A program made the position numbers and the translations under genes. The notes under the pieces are model-generated. The model saw nothing but the letters and a program-made list of their open reading frames with translations. It was not told the origin of the DNA and made no database searches. A DNA stretch of 64,000 bases from positions 1 to 64,000 of the forward strand of contig NZ_JBHLWN010000110.1 of the NCBI RefSeq assembly GCF_042432825.1, read 5' to 3'. The DNA is from Gordoniibacillus chartarius (GTDB lineage Bacteria; Bacillota; Bacilli; Paenibacillales; NBRC-103111). Below are positions 50,938 to 59,400 of the stretch, piece after piece; positions within the stretch are counted from its first letter, which is position 1; each line of letters starts with the position of its first letter.

Positions 50938-51064
50938 CGCTTACGAGGTTAGCTGACGGATTCGGACGCTAGAGTCGCCCTACCTCGGACTTGCGTAACT
51001 AAGCCCTTGGATTCACCCCGAAACAACAACCCGGTTCCCCCGTTTTCCTTGCGGAAATTAAGCG
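50938..51064 (-). ncRNA. c-di-AMP (ydaO/yuaA) riboswitch aptamer
   Basis: The minus strand carries the class signatures in order: CGCTTAATTTCCGC, GGGGGAACCGGG, GGGGTGAATCC, GGTAGGGCGACTCT, CCGAATCCGTCAGCTAACCTCG and the closing GTAAGCG (pairing with the first CGCTTA). This class is normally an off switch for wall hydrolase and osmolyte transport genes. A terminator follows, then yabE. Confidence 0.95.
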
Positions 51065-51286
51065 ATTGGTAAATTGGTATTTTTTTAAGTTATTATGAAA
51101 GTAGTTTACGTCCGATTAAAGCAACTGTAAAGCTAACCGCAATACCAAAATCGGCTTAATTGCGGCGTTTTTCCCAACAAAAGTTCACTTTATCGCTTAA
51201 TTCCTACGTTTCTCGTCCGTATACATTCATTTTTGTGAATTGGGTTACAAAGGCGGAGGAAATTAGGCAAAAAAAGGAGCATATCC

Positions 51287-52033
51287 ATGATCCCGATCCT
51301 ACAAATCGACCGGCTTTACGGCGGATATTTGCCCGCGAAGCCGGTCCTGCAAGATTTGCAGATCACCGTCCAGCCCGGCGAAATGGTCGGCTTGCTCGGT
51401 CTGAACGGAGCCGGCAAGAGCACGACGATCAAGCACATCCTCGGCCTCCTGCTGCCGCAGAAGGGCGAAGTCCGCGTCGCCGGCCGGACGCTGCAGGAAG
51501 ATCCGCTCGGTTACCGCGCCGCCTTCGCTTACGTGCCCGAAACGCCGGAGCTCTACGATGAATTGACGGTCCGCGAGCACCTGGAGCTGACGGCCATGGC
51601 TTACGGCTTGACCGGCGAGCAGCTGCATTCGCGGATGGAGCGCCTGCTGACCGAGTTCAACATGACGGACAAGCTGGGCAGCCTCCCGATCCAGCTCTCC
51701 AAAGGAATGAAGCAGAAGGTCATGATCATGAATGCGTTCCTGGTCGAGCCTGCCTTATATGTAATCGACGAGCCCTTCCTCGGGCTCGATCCGCTCGCCA
51801 TGCGTTCCCTGCTTGAGCTTATGGTGGAGCGCAAGCGCCGTGGAGCCAGCCTGCTCATTTCCTCTCATATTCTGTCGACGATCGAGCCTTACTGCGACAA
51901 ATTTGTCGTACTTCAGCGCGGTCGAATCGTGGCGTCCGGCGACATGGCGGCGCTGCGCCGAACGGCCGGCTGCAAGAGCGACGCCGCGCTGGACGACGTC
52001 TTCTATGAGCTGATCAAGGAGGACCGCCGCTGA
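51287..52033 (+). CDS. ABC transporter ATP-binding protein (EcsA-like)
   Basis: A 248-residue ATPase with Walker A GLNGAGKST, Q-loop AYVPETPELY, signature LSKGMKQKV, Walker B LYVIDEPF and the switch His in LISSHIL. GGAG before the ATG. The stop overlaps the start of the membrane partner (TGATG). Divergent from yabE. Ecs-type transporters affect secretion and site-2 proteolysis in Bacillus; the substrate here is unknown. Confidence 0.92.
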   Translation: MIPILQIDRLYGGYLPAKPVLQDLQITVQPGEMVGLLGLNGAGKSTTIKHILGLLLPQKGEVRVAGRTLQEDPLGYRAAFAYVPETPELYDELTVREHLELTAMAYGLTGEQLHSRMERLLTEFNMTDKLGSLPIQLSKGMKQKVMIMNAFLVEPALYVIDEPFLGLDPLAMRSLLELMVERKRRGASLLISSHILSTIEPYCDKFVVLQRGRIVASGDMAALRRTAGCKSDAALDDVFYELIKEDRR

Positions 52034-53298
52034 TGTCTCTGTCGAAACCTGAAGTGACGGCGGGGCGAACCGCAGGGCAGCTTTGGCGACGCCGTTTTAC
52101 AAGCTTCGTGCAGGAGTCGCTGACGTATTGGCGCGACGTTGCGCGCGGCGGCTTCGTCCTCGTGCTCGTTGCGGCGGTAATCGGGGGCGCTTATGAATAT
52201 GGCAGCGTGCTGCGTCGGCTGCCGGACGATTTTCCGGACTTATGGGTCGTTATGCTCATCCTGGCACCCGCATTGACGTTCGGCGGCGTCCGCACGCTGC
52301 TCAAGCCGGCGGACCGCGTGTTCCTGGTGCCGATGGAAGGCAGGCTCGGACCGTATTTTCGCGGGGCTTTCCGGTACAGCTTCATTGTGCAAGCCGGCAA
52401 AACGCTCGCCGCATTGACGCTGATTTGGCCGCTCTATGTCCATTTTCACCCAGGAGTGCAGCCGCTGGCGGGAGCGCTGGCCACTGCGCTTGCAGTGAAG
52501 GCCGGCCACTTGTATGCCGACTGGCAGGAAATGCGCCTCGTCAGCCTTCGTCGCCGGACTGCGCTCGTCTGGTTTCGTTTGGCCGCTGCGGCCGTGTGTG
52601 TCTGGGCATGGTTCCGATATGGTCTGGGCTGGGGCTGGTTGTCCGTAGGGATAACTGTCATGCTCTGGGCATTTCTTCTATATAATAGTAGATTATTTAC
52701 GGTCGGCTGGGATCGGCTGCTGCAGCGCGAAGCGGCCCAGCGCAAACGGCTGTACCGCTGGTTCCGCTGGTTCACCGACGTGCCCCAGCTGCCCGGGCCC
52801 GTGCGCCGGCGGAGCTGGCTCGGCTTGTTGTCTCGCCGGCTCGCCGTCCGTCGGGAGCATACGTTTACGTTCTTGTACGAGAAGACGCTGCTTCGGACGG
52901 AGCTGTTCGGGATGTATGCCCGCCTGCTGCTTGTCGGTCTGCTGCTCGTCGGGTTCGTATCGGAGCTGTGGCTGAAATCGTTGTTTCTTGCTGCGGTACC
53001 GCTGCTCGGCCTGGTTCAGCTGTCCGCACTCGGCGATGCCCATCGGTATACGTTTTGGCTGGAGCTGTATCCGGTCGAGCGGCGGCTGCAGACATCGGCT
53101 GTCTTGGGGCTGGTGGCGCCGCTCGCCGTCCTGCAGGCCGCTTTGCAGAGTATTGTTTATGCGCTTACGGCGCCGCACGGGGTATGGTCGGCTTTGATGC
53201 CGCTGCTGACCTTGGGTGCCGTGCTGCTGGGGCTTCGCTTTAAGCTGCGGCCGTCGCTGCAGCGGAAATTTGAGAGGAGCGGCGGGGCGGACGGATAG
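52033..53298 (+). CDS. ABC transporter membrane subunit, EcsB family
   Basis: A 421-residue membrane protein with about eight hydrophobic segments in two groups (residues 30-230 and 285-400) around a basic cytoplasmic stretch (RRRSWLGLLSRRLAVRREH). Its coupling to the ATPase, size and layout fit EcsB. The end of the gene is rich in Arg and Gly codons, as in the GC-rich neighbours. Confidence 0.88.
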   Translation: MSLSKPEVTAGRTAGQLWRRRFTSFVQESLTYWRDVARGGFVLVLVAAVIGGAYEYGSVLRRLPDDFPDLWVVMLILAPALTFGGVRTLLKPADRVFLVPMEGRLGPYFRGAFRYSFIVQAGKTLAALTLIWPLYVHFHPGVQPLAGALATALAVKAGHLYADWQEMRLVSLRRRTALVWFRLAAAAVCVWAWFRYGLGWGWLSVGITVMLWAFLLYNSRLFTVGWDRLLQREAAQRKRLYRWFRWFTDVPQLPGPVRRRSWLGLLSRRLAVRREHTFTFLYEKTLLRTELFGMYARLLLVGLLLVGFVSELWLKSLFLAAVPLLGLVQLSALGDAHRYTFWLELYPVERRLQTSAVLGLVAPLAVLQAALQSIVYALTAPHGVWSALMPLLTLGAVLLGLRFKLRPSLQRKFERSGGADG

Positions 53299-53398
53299 AT
53301 TGGGATGCTGGGGCGCGGTGCTTCCGGGGATAGCCCCTTGTTAACAGTCCTTTGACAAGGATGACCGGCTTACGCCGAACTATGGACGGGCGCGTTTA

Positions 53399-53461
53399 GG
53401 CGTTAAGCTGGTTGTGAGACGTAGTGCTGGTTGCTCGGCGTCGATTCTATAGCTTAACGCC
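53399..53461. repeat. 11-bp perfect inverted repeat with 41-base loop
   Basis: GGCGTTAAGCT (53399-53409) and AGCTTAACGCC (53451-53461) flank GTAGTGCTGGTTGCTCGGCG-like sequence. It can fold into a stem-loop. No T-run and no gene are attached. It could be a REP-like or MITE-like element. Confidence 0.6.
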
Positions 53462-53469
53462 ACTCAAGC

Positions 53470-53930
53470 AGCAGTCAGCAGAGTATAGAGGGACATTTTG
53501 TGGCCCGCAGCAAGAGATAGCGGCTTTCGCTGACTTTTCAGACGCGCGCTTTTCCAAGCGGAAAAATGCCAGCTTTCTAACCTTCGAAGCCGCAGCCTAA
53601 ATTAGACCGTATGAAGGCGTGATTTTACTTGATACCTGCTGGAAATTAGAAATAGCGGATCCCCGAGGTCTTATTTTTCCTGAGTTGCCCCAAAATGCCC
53701 TGATTGCTTGGCTTTGCAGATAAATAAAGGTCTATGGATCCTCTATTCGGGGGACCAACGACCAAATCGATAAAATAAATCCTTGTCGATCCGCTATTTC
53801 TCTTGTTTCCTGAATAAGCCTCCACAACTTCCCGCTATTATTGTAGAAGTAGTCTGGATCTACGACATACTGATGCACCCGGGCATCGTAGATCAGCAGG
53901 TCAACATTCCTGCACGTTTGCATTGATTCG
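53470..53930. repeat. Degenerate AATAGCGGAT interspersed repeats
   Basis: Two similar units lie in opposite orientations: 53650-53680 on plus (AAATAGCGGATCCCCGAGGT then TTATTTTT) and 53761-53800 on minus (AAATAGCGGATCGACAAGGA then TTTATTTT). The minus unit lies within a 108-codon open frame (53732-54058) whose last 60 residues look protein-like, but I think the frame arises from the repeat. Related units occur at 25.28-25.49 kb. Confidence 0.6.
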
Positions 53931-54164
53931 GGAGGGAAGCTTTCAGTTGCAATAAGGTGTCGTCGAGCTGGGGTTGCAGGCGGTGCGCTCAGATGAAGGC
54001 GCGGGGCGGCGATGAGCTGGGCGGCAGGCGGGTTCAGACAAGCGTGTGGGCGTCGCATTATGTCTGCAGCTCGAACGGTGCCGTATGGTGCAAGTTCGAG
54101 AGATCGAACGGTTAGTATGACGCGAAGTTCGAGAAATTGACGATGCCTTGTGGCGCGAAGTGCA

Positions 54165-54320
54165 CGAAGTCATTAGGTGCCGCTTGGAGCGAAGAGCAAG
54201 AGTTCGTCCGGACCGCATCGAGGAAGTACACGAAATCGTTAGCGCCGCAAGGAGGGAAGAGCAGGAGTTCGTCCGGGGCCGCATGTGGAAAGAGCAAGAG
54301 TTCGTCCGGGGCCGCATGTG
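54165..54320. repeat. Degenerate tandem repeat, about 66-base period
   Basis: CACGAAGTCATTAGG.GCCGC...GAAGAGCAAGAGTTCGTCCGG is followed 66 bases later by CACGAAATCGTTAGCGCCGC...GAAGAGCAGGAGTTCGTCCGG, and 33 bases further by a third AGAGCAAGAGTTCGTCCGG. Weaker copies with GTTCGAGA and GCGAAGT lie at 54060-54165. Open on several frames but without a credible gene. Confidence 0.7.
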
Positions 54321-54411
54321 TGATGAACGAGGTCGAACAGTGCCAGTATCCTCCATGGTCAGGAAGCCGTTCAACACAACACCGCCGCCTATCCGAAGCA
54401 AGCATGAAAAA

Positions 54412-54457
54412 TGAAAAACGCTGCTCCCCTCCATGCGAATGGTCGGAAAGCAGCGTT
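54412..54457 (-). terminator. Rho-independent terminator after tatD
   Basis: Stem AACGCTGCTTTCC/GGGGAGCAGCGTT (54417-54457) followed by TTTCATTTTT on the minus strand. Confidence 0.88.
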
Positions 54458-54460
54458 CTT

Positions 54461-55228
54461 TCATCTCAGCCCCAGCAGGCGGATCGCATTATCGGTCGTC
54501 ACCTGCGCCAGCTCTTCCAGCGAGATGCCCTTCAGCTCCGCAGCCGCCTCGGCAACCAGCCTCACGTAGCCGGTTTCATTGCGCTTGCCGCGGTAAGGAT
54601 GCGGGGTCAGATATGGGGCATCCGTCTCGATCAGCAGCCGGTCCAGCGGCACCTGCTGCAGCACTTCCTTCGGCTGCTTGGCGTTCTTGTATGTGACGGG
54701 GCCGCCGAAGGAAATGTAGAAATTCATATCGAGGCACATTTTGGCCGTTTCCCACGAGCCGGAGAAGCAGTGCATGATGCCGCCCACTTCCGAGGCCTTC
54801 TCTTCGCGCAGAATCGTCACCACATCGTGGTGCGCCTCGCGGTCGTGGATCACGATCGGCAGCCCCAGCTTGCGGGCGAGCCGTATTTGCTCCCGGAACA
54901 CGCGCTGCTGCACGTCCTTCGGCGACGTATCCCAGTAGTAGTCGAGCCCGATCTCGCCGACGGCGACCACTTTCGGATGCTTGCACTGCTCCTCCAGCCA
55001 CTCGAGGTCCCCGTCCTGCATCGTAACCGCATCCTGCGGATGCCAGCCGGCCGTCGACCAGATGCAGTCATACCGCTCGGCGAGGGCGATGGAGCTCGGT
55101 ATGTACTCCCGGCCCATCCCGATATTGACGATCCGCGTCACGCCGGCTTCCCTTGCGCGGGCAACGACGGCGTCCCGGTCATCGTCGAACTTCTCGGAAT
55201 TCAGATGTGTATGCGTATCGGTTAGCAT
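54461..55228 (-). CDS. tatD: TatD-family metal-dependent DNase
   Basis: The 255-residue TIM barrel has DTHTHLNSEKFDDD (metal ligands), AVGEIGLDYYWD, LPIVIHDREAH, GIMHCFSGS and ETDAPYLTPHPYRGKRNE. TatD enzymes remove 3' ends and act in repair and tRNA or D-aminoacyl quality control. In Bacillus subtilis it follows metS; here it follows the HD-domain gene by 16 bases. Confidence 0.95.
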   Translation of the reverse strand: MLTDTHTHLNSEKFDDDRDAVVARAREAGVTRIVNIGMGREYIPSSIALAERYDCIWSTAGWHPQDAVTMQDGDLEWLEEQCKHPKVVAVGEIGLDYYWDTSPKDVQQRVFREQIRLARKLGLPIVIHDREAHHDVVTILREEKASEVGGIMHCFSGSWETAKMCLDMNFYISFGGPVTYKNAKQPKEVLQQVPLDRLLIETDAPYLTPHPYRGKRNETGYVRLVAEAAAELKGISLEELAQVTTDNAIRLLGLR

Positions 55229-55244
55229 TTTGCCGCCAATCTCC

Positions 55245-56513
55245 TTAATCCGTAATCAGTTGAAGCAGCGCCTCGGGGCCGGATAGTCCCAGCTTGCCGA
55301 TCCACTCCTCGGGGTAATACACATGATGCTTGCCGAGCTGCAGGCTGCTGATCGAGCGCACGATCTCGGACTTCTTCGTAATTTCGGTCAGCCGGCCGCC
55401 GTCATAGAGCAATATCGGCAGCTTCTCGTCGGCTTGACCCGGACGGTACACATCATAAGCAAGATCCGACGGGAAATCAAGCTCCATATAGCTTGCCGGA
55501 TCGATGTCCACCTTCTGCATCAGCTCGATGATTCGCTGCAGCTTATATGGCTCGTACGGCTCCAGCACCATATACTTGAGCAGCTTCCGGTTGAGAAACC
55601 GGTCGCACAGATCGGACAAGATCGGGTCCGCCTCCCGGCTCCAGAACTGCAGCACCGTCTGCATCAACGCCTCGTCCAGCGCCAAGTAATCGTGCACCTT
55701 CATCCGATTCTCGAACAAGGCCTGCAAGGGCTGCAGCATGAAATTGAATGTATAGCTATCCTCATAAAGCCCTTTGGCTCTTTCGAATATTTTGTTAAGC
55801 AATATTTCGGCGGACCGCGTTACCGGGTGAAAATACACCTGCCAATACATTTGGTACCTCGCCATGAGATAGTCCTCCACCGCATGCATACCGCTCTCTT
55901 TGACGACGATATGCCCTTTGTATGGCCGGAGCACGCGCAGGATGCGTTCCAAATCGAAGGTACCGTAATTCACGCCTGTAAAATACGCATCCCGCAGCAA
56001 ATAGTCCATTCGGTCGGCGTCGAGCTGCGAAGAAACGAGACTGACGACAATTTCTTCCTTGTAGGACTTGCATATGACGCCGGCGACCCGCTGGGGAAAA
56101 TCGTCCGACACCCGCCGCAGAACCTCATTCACTTCCGTATCCCCGAGCACGATGCGGATCGTCCAATCCTCGTGGTGCATCCGGAACGCCTTCTCGATCG
56201 AATGGGAAAACGGACCGTGCCCGAGATCGTGCAGCAGTGCCGCACACAGGCAGAGCAGCCGCTCTTCGGCCGGCCAATCGTCGTATTGGTTGCGTTCGAA
56301 TTGCGAAATGATTTTGCGGGTAATTTCGTAAACGCCGAGCGAATGCGAGAACCGGCTGTGCTCCGCCCCATGGAACGTCAGAAAGGAAGTGCCCAGCTGA
56401 CGGATGCGTCGGAGACGCTGGAATTCGCGCGTGTTGATGAGGTCCCATATCGTCTGGTCTTGCACGTAGATGTACTTGTGGACAGGGTCTTTAAACACCT
56501 TTTCTTCTTGCAT
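55245..56513 (-). CDS. HD-domain dNTP triphosphohydrolase (YwfO/SAMHD1-like)
   Basis: A 422-residue protein with FQRLRRIRQLGTSFLTFHGA, EHSRFSHSLGVYEI (first His), ALLHDLGHGPFSHSIE (HD motif) and SSQLDADRMDYLLRDAYFTG (final Asp), all matching the SAMHD1/dGTPase family. Expected to hydrolyse dNTPs. YwfO of Bacillus subtilis is the likely homologue but lies elsewhere there. Three Spo0A-box-like sequences precede the gene. Confidence 0.9.
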   Translation of the reverse strand: MQEEKVFKDPVHKYIYVQDQTIWDLINTREFQRLRRIRQLGTSFLTFHGAEHSRFSHSLGVYEITRKIISQFERNQYDDWPAEERLLCLCAALLHDLGHGPFSHSIEKAFRMHHEDWTIRIVLGDTEVNEVLRRVSDDFPQRVAGVICKSYKEEIVVSLVSSQLDADRMDYLLRDAYFTGVNYGTFDLERILRVLRPYKGHIVVKESGMHAVEDYLMARYQMYWQVYFHPVTRSAEILLNKIFERAKGLYEDSYTFNFMLQPLQALFENRMKVHDYLALDEALMQTVLQFWSREADPILSDLCDRFLNRKLLKYMVLEPYEPYKLQRIIELMQKVDIDPASYMELDFPSDLAYDVYRPGQADEKLPILLYDGGRLTEITKKSEIVRSISSLQLGKHHVYYPEEWIGKLGLSGPEALLQLITD

Positions 56514-56556
56514 CTGCGTGACCTCCTCGGCTACAAAAGGGAATAGTTTTCATAAT

Positions 56557-56597
56557 TTCGACATATAATGCTGATTTTCGTGTCGATATATGTCGAA
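56557..56597 (-). promoter_or_regulatory. Cluster of three Spo0A-box-like sites upstream of the HD-domain gene
   Basis: TTCGACA (56557-56563, a 0A box in reverse), TGTCGAT (56581-56587) and TGTCGAA (56591-56597) lie 44-84 bases before the HD-domain start. Two are perfect to TGTCGAA and one has a single change. No -35/-10 of normal spacing is obvious, which is also true of Spo0A-activated promoters with long spacers. Confidence 0.5.
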
Positions 56598-56778
56598 TAT
56601 ATTGAAATTGGGGGTAGTCAAGCTTCCAATTTTTTAGTACTATTTTACATGAGGACAGCTTTACTCTCAACTTTTCAAATAGTTGCAATTGCTTGTAATT
56701 CCAATACGACAGCCATACTCCGCCTGACATTCTAGGGATTACGTGGTAAAACTCGTCTATGAAATACAGAAAAATAGG

Positions 56779-56839
56779 TTGACTGTTTTGGGAATGAATG
56801 GTATCATAGTAATGAAAACGATGTCGAAATGTGCCGACA
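56779..56839 (+). promoter_or_regulatory. abrB promoter with downstream Spo0A boxes
   Basis: TTGACT (56779-56784) and TATCAT (56802-56807), 17 bp apart on the plus strand. At 56822-56828 is a perfect TGTCGAA and at 56833-56839 GCCGACA (a near 0A box in reverse). In Bacillus subtilis abrB is repressed by Spo0A-P binding paired boxes just downstream of its promoter, and this copy has the same layout. Confidence 0.8.
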
Positions 56840-56875
56840 AAAATTTTACTACCTACACGGAAGGGGACTTCATAG

Positions 56876-57130
56876 ATGATGAAATCCACTGGTATCGTTC
56901 GCAAAGTTGATGAGCTTGGCCGCGTTGTAATTCCAATCGAACTGCGCCGCACCCTGGGGATCGGCGAGAAGGACGCATTGGAAATTTATGTAGACGGCGA
57001 GCGCATCATGCTTAAGAAATATGAGCCTGCATGCATCTTCTGCGGCAACGCGGAGAACGTTACATACTTCAAAGGAAAAATTGTTTGCAATGTTTGCTTA
57101 TCTGAGATGCCAACACCTGTGACAAAATAA
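56876..57130 (+). CDS. abrB: Transition-state regulator AbrB
   Basis: The 84-residue product has the DNA-binding half (STGIVRKVDELGRVVIPIEL, LGIGEKDALEIYVDGERIML) and the C-terminal multimerisation half with CIFCGN and CNVC. Represses post-exponential genes. GGAAGGGG lies upstream; the second ATG is the probable true start, since MKSTGIV is the usual beginning. A terminator follows. Confidence 0.96.
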   Translation: MMKSTGIVRKVDELGRVVIPIELRRTLGIGEKDALEIYVDGERIMLKKYEPACIFCGNAENVTYFKGKIVCNVCLSEMPTPVTK

Positions 57131-57203
57131 GAATTATAGTATATAATAGAAATAAGCAACACCCAACTTCGGTAATTCTAACCTTTTTCATATCTCCTCT
57201 ATG

Positions 57204-57248
57204 TCCCTAACTAAGGTCCCTTGCCTTGGATTAGGGATATTTTTTTTG
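57204..57248 (+). terminator. Rho-independent terminator after abrB
   Basis: Stem TCCCTAA...TTAGGGA (57204-57236) with inner CTAAGG/CCTTGG pairing, followed by TTTTTTTT. Confidence 0.88.
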
Positions 57249-57369
57249 TAAAGGAAAGAGCGGGGCTGCTGCGGATCAGAAATACGAGCACCGGTTCCCT
57301 CCTGATGTTCCCCTCCCCTCCCTCCCTTCCAGCCAACTGCATGCTGCCGGGATCACCCCGAGCACACTG

Positions 57370-58404
57370 CTACAACAATGCATTATAGATGTCGCGCTTG
57401 GAAACGCCGCGGTCGGCGGCGACTTTCTTGAGGGCATCCTTGCGGGTGTCGCCTTTGGCCTCATAGTGCGCGACATGGTCCTCTAGGGAAAGCTGCTCCC
57501 ACCAGGCGTTGGCTGCGGCAAGCCGCGCTTCCGCGGAGGCGCCTTCCACGATAAGCACATATTCCCCTTGCGGCGGATGCTCGGCGAGATGCTGCAAGCA
57601 TTCGGCGATCGTGCCGCGAGTAAATTCCTCGTAGCGTTTGGTCAGCTCGCGGGCGAGACAGATGCGGCGCTCTTCGCCGAGCGTTTCGGCCATTGCCTCC
57701 AGCGTCTTCTCCACGCGATGCGGCGATTCGTAAAACAGCATCGTCTCCGGCGCTGTCTGCAGGCGCTCAAGCGCTTGGCGCAGGTCTTTGCGCTCGCGGG
57801 GAGGGAAGCCGAGGAAGACGAAGCTGTCCGTCGGAAGCCCTGATGCGATCAAGCCGGTCAATGCGGCATTGGCTCCCGGAACCGGGATAACCGGGACCTC
57901 CGCCTCCACGGCCAGACGCGCCAAATCGGCGCCGGGATCGGATATCGCCGGCAGGCCGGCATCGCTGACGAGGGCGATGAGCTGGCCTTCGTCCCGCATC
58001 AAGCGAACGAGCTCGGGGCCGCTCGCCTGCTTGTTATGCTCGTGATAGCTGACCAGCCGGGTATGAATGCCGAAGTGCGAGAGCAGCTTGCGCGTCTGCC
58101 GCGTATCTTCGGCAGCGATGCAGTCCGCTTCGCGCAATATGCGCACGGCACGGTAGGTCATGTCCTCGAGGTTGCCGATCGGGGTAGCGACGAGGTAAAG
58201 CGCGCCGCTGCCGCCGGCATGGCGGGCTGTTGCGGCGGCTCCGGCGTAGGTGTTGGTGCCCGCCTGAGCGTCGGCCGGCGCACTTGCCATCGCCTCGCTC
58301 TCGAAGGCCTCGCCATCAAGGCGGTCGGGCGTTCCTTGCCGATCACCCGCGGGTTGCCCCTCGGCTTTAGTTGTATGTAGGTAACTGCGCTGTACTTGCA
58401 GCAC
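57370..58404 (-). CDS. rsmI: 16S rRNA 2'-O-ribose C1402 methyltransferase RsmI
   Basis: The core from about residue 68 is the tetrapyrrole-methylase fold typical of RsmI: LYLVATPIGNLEDMTYRAV, EDTRQTRKLLSHFG, SDAGLPAISDPG, PGANAALTGL, GFPPRERK, YESPHRV. The 344-residue length is about 50 more than usual because of an Ala/Gly/Asp-rich N-terminal extension. The GTG at 58404 has AAGGGGG 10 bases upstream. The extension may be real or the start may lie nearer LYLVATP. Confidence 0.94.
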   Translation of the reverse strand: MLQVQRSYLHTTKAEGQPAGDRQGTPDRLDGEAFESEAMASAPADAQAGTNTYAGAAATARHAGGSGALYLVATPIGNLEDMTYRAVRILREADCIAAEDTRQTRKLLSHFGIHTRLVSYHEHNKQASGPELVRLMRDEGQLIALVSDAGLPAISDPGADLARLAVEAEVPVIPVPGANAALTGLIASGLPTDSFVFLGFPPRERKDLRQALERLQTAPETMLFYESPHRVEKTLEAMAETLGEERRICLARELTKRYEEFTRGTIAECLQHLAEHPPQGEYVLIVEGASAEARLAAANAWWEQLSLEDHVAHYEAKGDTRKDALKKVAADRGVSKRDIYNALL

Positions 58405-58491
58405 GTGCGGGACGCCCCCTTTAGGTTAGTTGTTGCTGTCAAAGCTGAAAAGCATCGTTTAGGTTCCTGCTATGGGCCTCGGTCCGGACTT

Positions 58492-58512
58492 TAACGATGA
58501 AATACATCGTTA
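58492..58512 (-). other. Hairpin in the rsmI leader
   Basis: Perfect 8-bp stem TAACGATG/CATCGTTA with a 5-base loop, between trmN6 and rsmI. No T-run follows on either strand. Confidence 0.5.
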
Positions 58513-58559
58513 CAGCTCACGCAAGCGCGTAAGCGTCGGCGAAAGAACCGCAACCGCCC

Positions 58560-59315
58560 TCACTCGAGCTCACTTGACTCCCCGTAAAAAATGCGTTGCA
58601 GCTCGTCCGTGTACTCGGTTTTGTTCTTGTACACGATAACCGGCGGCAAAGTGCGCAGCTCGGGCTTGCCGTCGCGCAGCCCCTCGACGAGGACCATATT
58701 GGCCTCGTCGCCGGCGCGCGGGTGCACGAAGCGAATCCGCTTCGGCTCGATCCGGTACTGCCGCATCAGCGTGCAGATATCGACGAGCCGATGCGGACGG
58801 TGCACCATCGCGACACGCCCGCCGGAGCGCGCGAGGCGGGAGGCCGCTTGCACGACATCCTCCAAGGTGGCGTGCAGCTCGTGCCGCGCGGCGGCAAAGT
58901 GCTCGTTCACGTTCTGATCCCCCGCCGGAACCGGCAAATAAGGGGGATTGACCGTGACGAGATCGTAGCCGCCGAAGCCGATATCGCGCGGCAGCTCGCG
59001 CAGGTCGCCGCGCAGCACCGTGATCCGCTCGTCCAAGCGGTTCAGCGCCACGCTGCGAGCGGCCATGTCGGCCAGCCGCGGCTGAATTTCCACGGCCAGC
59101 ATCTGCGCCGCCGTGCGGGTTGTCAGCAGCAGCGGGATGACCCCGTTGCCGCTGCACAGGTCGATGATGCGGCCGCGCGGCGGCACGGTCGCGAATCGGG
59201 CCAGCAGGACGGCGTCAAGCGAGAAAGCGAACACCTCGTCGCTCTGAATAATGCGAAGATCGTGAGTCAGTAAATCGTCGATGCGCTCGGATGGGTGCAG
59301 AGAAACATTTTCCAT
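58560..59315 (-). CDS. trmN6: tRNA1(Val) N6-adenosine methyltransferase (YabB/TrmN6 type)
   Basis: A 251-residue SAM methyltransferase: DLCSGNGVIPLLL (SAM loop), LAVEIQPRLADMAARSVALN, and the catalytic NPPYLP. Modifies an exocyclic amine of adenine in tRNA. Position between yabA and rsmI matches yabB. Confidence 0.93.
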   Translation of the reverse strand: MENVSLHPSERIDDLLTHDLRIIQSDEVFAFSLDAVLLARFATVPPRGRIIDLCSGNGVIPLLLTTRTAAQMLAVEIQPRLADMAARSVALNRLDERITVLRGDLRELPRDIGFGGYDLVTVNPPYLPVPAGDQNVNEHFAAARHELHATLEDVVQAASRLARSGGRVAMVHRPHRLVDICTLMRQYRIEPKRIRFVHPRAGDEANMVLVEGLRDGKPELRTLPPVIVYKNKTEYTDELQRIFYGESSELE

Positions 59316-59351
59316 GGGTAAGAGGGTCGATCCTTCCTATGTATACATGCA

Positions 59352-59391
59352 AGAAAACCGTAGAGCACGCGCTGACTGCGCGGCCCTACGG
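59352..59391 (-). terminator. Rho-independent terminator after yabA
   Basis: Stem CCGTAGGGC.GCGC/GCGCG.GCTCTACGG followed by TTTTCTTG on the minus strand. Confidence 0.82.
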
Positions 59392-59400
59392 CACCTTCGG

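Noticed and set aside
53732..54058. 108-codon minus-strand frame with a protein-like second half
   Set aside because: The protein-like end overlaps an AATAGCGGAT repeat unit and the first half is Pro/Ala/Arg-rich noise; more likely made by the repeat than a gene.
54137..55225. 362-codon plus-strand frame opposite tatD
   Set aside because: It begins in the 66-base tandem repeat and then runs antisense through tatD. The second part is a shadow and the first is repeat DNA.
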